A DNA stretch of 7,121 nt from JAHRVQ01 sp047616645 (GTDB lineage Bacteria; Pseudomonadota; Gammaproteobacteria; Pseudomonadales; Azotimanducaceae). The notes under the pieces were generated by a model. It was given only the letters and a program-made list of their open reading frames with translations. It ran no database searches and had not been told where the DNA came from. The stretch lies in NCBI GenBank assembly GCA_047616645.1, contig JBLHIH010000180.1, positions 1-7,121 of the forward strand. The letters run 5' to 3'. Positions 5,232 to 7,121 of the stretch are shown here, one piece after another (position 1 is the stretch's first letter; every line of letters starts with the position of its first letter). The translations under genes were made by a program, and so were the position numbers.

Positions 5232-6596
5232 TTAGCTAAATTCTGAGATAACGCCTGCGATAGATTCCTTCGCATCTCCAAATAACATTCTTGTATTTTC
5301 GCCAAAAAACAGTGGGTTATCTACACCAGAAAATCCAGATGCCATGGAACGTTTCAATACAAAAACCGTCCTTGCTTGATCAACGTTGATGATTGGCATG
5401 CCGTAAATGGGGCTGCCCTCATCTTCTCTTGCAGAAGGATTAACAACATCATTGGCGCCAATAACGATCGCCACATCTACTTTTTCGATACGAGGATTGA
5501 TTTCGTCCATTTCGAGAAGTTGCTCATATGGCACATCCGCCTCAGCTAACAGTACGTTCATGTGTCCGGGCATTCGACCTGCCACTGGATGGATGGCAAA
5601 ACTCACCTCGGCACCATTTTTCTCTAAGATTCCTCCAAGCTCTTTAACGACGTGTTGTGCTTGTGCCACTGCCATTCCGTAACCGGGCACAAAACAAACG
5701 TTGGTTGCTGCCTCTAGAATATAGTAGGCATCCTCAACCGAGATGGGTTTAACTTCGCCTTCAATTGCCTTACCTTGTTTTATGGCACCAAAGCCGCTGA
5801 AGAGTACATTGGCTAAAGAGCGATTCATTGCCTTACACATGATATTTGTCAAGATGATACCGCTGGCACCAACAAGAGAGCCTGCAACGATGAGGATGTT
5901 ATTCTCAATGGCAAAACCCGCTGCACAAGCAGCTATTCCAGAGTAGGAATTGAGTAAAGATATGACAACTGGCATATCAGCGCCACCGATTGGTATAATT
6001 GCCATTACGCCTAACAATAGTGATAAGCCAAGAACTGCCCAAAACCAATTCGAGTCTGGGGATGGGGAAAGACTTAACATGATACAAGAACCGATTAAGC
6101 CTATTAATAATAAGCTGTTAAATATTCGTTGTCCGGAAAAGACAAGCGCAGCACTTGTCATTTTTTCACTTAGTTTTCCGTAAGCGATTAAGCTACCGGT
6201 AAAGGTTACGCCACCAATAAGAATGGCAAGGATGATAGTTACTGCTGTGAAGGTAGAAATGTCCTGACTAGCATACAAAGTTGCCCAGCCAACGAACAAG
6301 CTTGCCGCTCCGCCAGAACCATTAAATAGTGCTACTAGTTCGGGCATGTTTGTCATCTCGACAAAGCGTGCAGAGCTTGCGCCAATCAAGGCGCCGATCA
6401 ACATACCTATTCCAATAAATTTATAATCGAGAATACCCTCGGCACTAAGCCCTGCAATAATGGCAATTAACATACCTATTGCAGATAAAAGATTACCCTT
6501 TCGGGCGGTTGCTGGGGAGCCTAATAATTTGAGTCCATAGACAAAAAATATTGCTGATATGATGTATGAAAAATTGGCGAGTAATTGAATATCCAT
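5232..6596 (-). CDS. pntB: NAD(P) transhydrogenase subunit beta
   Basis: This complete 454-residue subunit carries most of the proton channel (domain II) and the NADP(H)-binding domain III of the inner-membrane transhydrogenase, which uses the proton motive force to reduce NADP+ with NADH. Residues 1-270 are a series of hydrophobic helices with the loop segment MPELVALFNGSGGA (84-97). Domain III starts about 285. It shows GYGMAVAQAQ (305-314, NADP dinucleotide motif), HPVAGRMPGHMNVLLAEADV (336-355), GANDVVNP (380-387), the phosphate-binding KRSM (415-418) and DNPLF (426-430). The length fits the family (about 460). The ATG overlaps the pntAB stop by one base (TAATG), indicating translational coupling. 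No key motif is missing. Confidence 0.98.
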   Translation of the reverse strand: MDIQLLANFSYIISAIFFVYGLKLLGSPATARKGNLLSAIGMLIAIIAGLSAEGILDYKFIGIGMLIGALIGASSARFVEMTNMPELVALFNGSGGAASLFVGWATLYASQDISTFTAVTIILAILIGGVTFTGSLIAYGKLSEKMTSAALVFSGQRIFNSLLLIGLIGSCIMLSLSPSPDSNWFWAVLGLSLLLGVMAIIPIGGADMPVVISLLNSYSGIAACAAGFAIENNILIVAGSLVGASGIILTNIMCKAMNRSLANVLFSGFGAIKQGKAIEGEVKPISVEDAYYILEAATNVCFVPGYGMAVAQAQHVVKELGGILEKNGAEVSFAIHPVAGRMPGHMNVLLAEADVPYEQLLEMDEINPRIEKVDVAIVIGANDVVNPSAREDEGSPIYGMPIINVDQARTVFVLKRSMASGFSGVDNPLFFGENTRMLFGDAKESIAGVISEFS

Positions 6597-6886
6597 TATT
6601 TGACCTCGCTCTTTCTACTTTTGAACATAGCAAGCATCCTGTCCGTTACCATATAGCCACCAACAACATTAATAGTGGCTAGTGCAACGGCGCCTGTGCC
6701 TAAGTAAGTTGCCATTTCGTTATTTTGCATACCAGCGGAGAGGAAGGCGCCTGCTAGGGTGATGCCCGATATTGCATTTGCACCTGACATTAACGGTGTA
6801 TGCAAAGTAGCGGGTACTTTTGATATCAGTTCAAAGCCGAGAAAAACCGACAGAACCAGAATGAATGTTACTAATACGATGTCCAT
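6596..6886 (-). CDS. pntAB: NAD(P) transhydrogenase subunit alpha part 2 (membrane part)
   Basis: This 96-residue integral membrane protein supplies the alpha-chain transmembrane helices of the proton channel; in organisms with an undivided alpha subunit it is the C-terminal part of PntA. Three hydrophobic helices lie at about 3-20, 36-52 and 60-80. The conserved VPATLHTPLMSGANAISGI sits at 24-42 and is diagnostic. The tail is basic (KSRKSEVK). I place the start at 6886 rather than the longer frame beginning at 6952. The longer form adds 22 residues unlike the family and overlaps pntAA by 50 nt, whereas AGGAAA lies seven bases before 6886. The gene sits 16 nt after pntAA and overlaps pntB by one base. 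Confidence 0.95.
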   Translation of the reverse strand: MDIVLVTFILVLSVFLGFELISKVPATLHTPLMSGANAISGITLAGAFLSAGMQNNEMATYLGTGAVALATINVVGGYMVTDRMLAMFKSRKSEVK

Positions 6887-6893
6887 ATGATGC

Positions 6894-6899
6894 TTTCCT
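6894..6899 (-). promoter_or_regulatory. Ribosome binding site that fixes the pntAB start
   Basis: AGGAAA on the minus strand, seven bases before the ATG at 6886, lies entirely within the 16-nt gap after the pntAA stop codon. It decides between the 96-residue and 118-residue versions of PntAB. Confidence 0.65.
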
Positions 6900-6902
6900 G
6901 GG

Positions 6903-7121
6903 CTAGTTGTTTCGAATATTTTTAATGGCTTCATTAACAAGCTGATTATCATGTGTGATGATACAGGCTTGAAGGATGTCGTCGCTTAGGTCTAAATTGA
7001 ACTGCTTAGCTTCGCTATCCCAGAACTCGGTGATCAAATTGAAGAGGTTGGAAGAATACATTTGGCTTGCATCAGAGGCGACTTCAGACGGTAGGTTTGA
7101 CACGCCAATTATGGATACACC
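6903..7121 (-). CDS. pntAA: NAD(P) transhydrogenase subunit alpha part 1, C-terminal end only
   Basis: The last 72 codons of the gene are in the window; the frame stays open through 7121, so the start lies outside. The visible sequence opens GVSIIGVSNLPSEVASDASQ and continues MYSSNLFNLITEFWDSEAKQ, then LDLSDDILQACIITHD. The 'N-L-P-S-x-x-A-x-D-A-S-x-x-Y-S-x-N-L-x-N' block is characteristic of the end of the NAD(H)-binding domain I of the split alpha subunit, followed by the 'D-x-I-L/V-x-x-x-x-x-T-H' tail. This is the water-soluble part that binds NADH at the cytoplasmic side. A start at the GTG at 7103 would be wrong, because the homology continues upstream of it. It is the first gene of the pntAA-pntAB-pntB series. 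Confidence 0.93.
   Translation of the reverse strand, partial: GVSIIGVSNLPSEVASDASQMYSSNLFNLITEFWDSEAKQFNLDLSDDILQACIITHDNQLVNEAIKNIRNN

Noticed and set aside
5407..6183. Three plus-strand open frames (67-91 codons) opposite pntB
   Set aside because: They lie wholly inside the clearly coding pntB on the other strand, have low-complexity Ser/Thr/Pro/Met content, and no ribosome sites.
6887..6952. Longer 118-residue start for PntAB
   Set aside because: The extra 22 residues overlap pntAA, do not resemble the family, and the good AGGAAA site serves the ATG at 6886.
7101..7103. GTG as start of a separate 66-residue protein
   Set aside because: The PntAA similarity continues upstream in frame (GVSIIG) to the window edge, so this is an internal Val codon of pntAA.

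Overview
The window looks like chromosomal DNA of a moderately AT-rich Gram-negative bacterium. A gammaproteobacterium, probably marine, is my best guess. The grounds are the start of a DUF2058 (YaiL-like) gene at the left edge, a three-gene proton-translocating transhydrogenase operon at the right edge, and a signalling gene set whose closest remembered relatives are gammaproteobacterial. This assignment is inference; there is no rRNA or marker gene here.

Layout, left to right. (1) 1-154, minus: start of a DUF2058 gene running off the window. (2) 288-1799, minus: an intact FAD-dependent GMC oxidoreductase. (3) 1800-1974: a divergent intergenic region with a candidate promoter and a small palindrome. 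(4) 1975-4405, plus: the wreck of a three-gene signalling cluster. Its parts are a receiver-CheC-like protein, a PAS protein that should carry a GGDEF diguanylate cyclase domain, and a receiver protein with a C-terminal output domain I cannot name. Reading across frames shows five apparent one-base losses, at least three in-frame stop codons, and one large deletion that removed the GGDEF domain and most of the third gene's receiver. (5) 4402-5202, minus: an intact PhyH-family Fe(II)/2-oxoglutarate dioxygenase. (6) 5232-7121, minus: pntB, pntAB and the 3' end of pntAA.

How the genes fit together. The pnt genes are tightly packed (16-nt gap, then a 1-nt TAATG overlap) and encode the membrane enzyme that uses the proton gradient to make NADPH from NADH. 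The dioxygenase follows only 29 nt behind pntB and may be read from the same transcript. The signalling cluster would have linked phosphorelay input to cyclic-di-GMP synthesis, but here it is almost certainly non-functional as a unit. The first receiver domain and the third gene's output domain remain as open reading frames. The flanking minus-strand genes are all intact, so damage is confined to the plus-strand cluster. I found no tRNA, rRNA, CRISPR array, insertion sequence or clearly novel functional system. The decayed cluster is the most informative part of the window.
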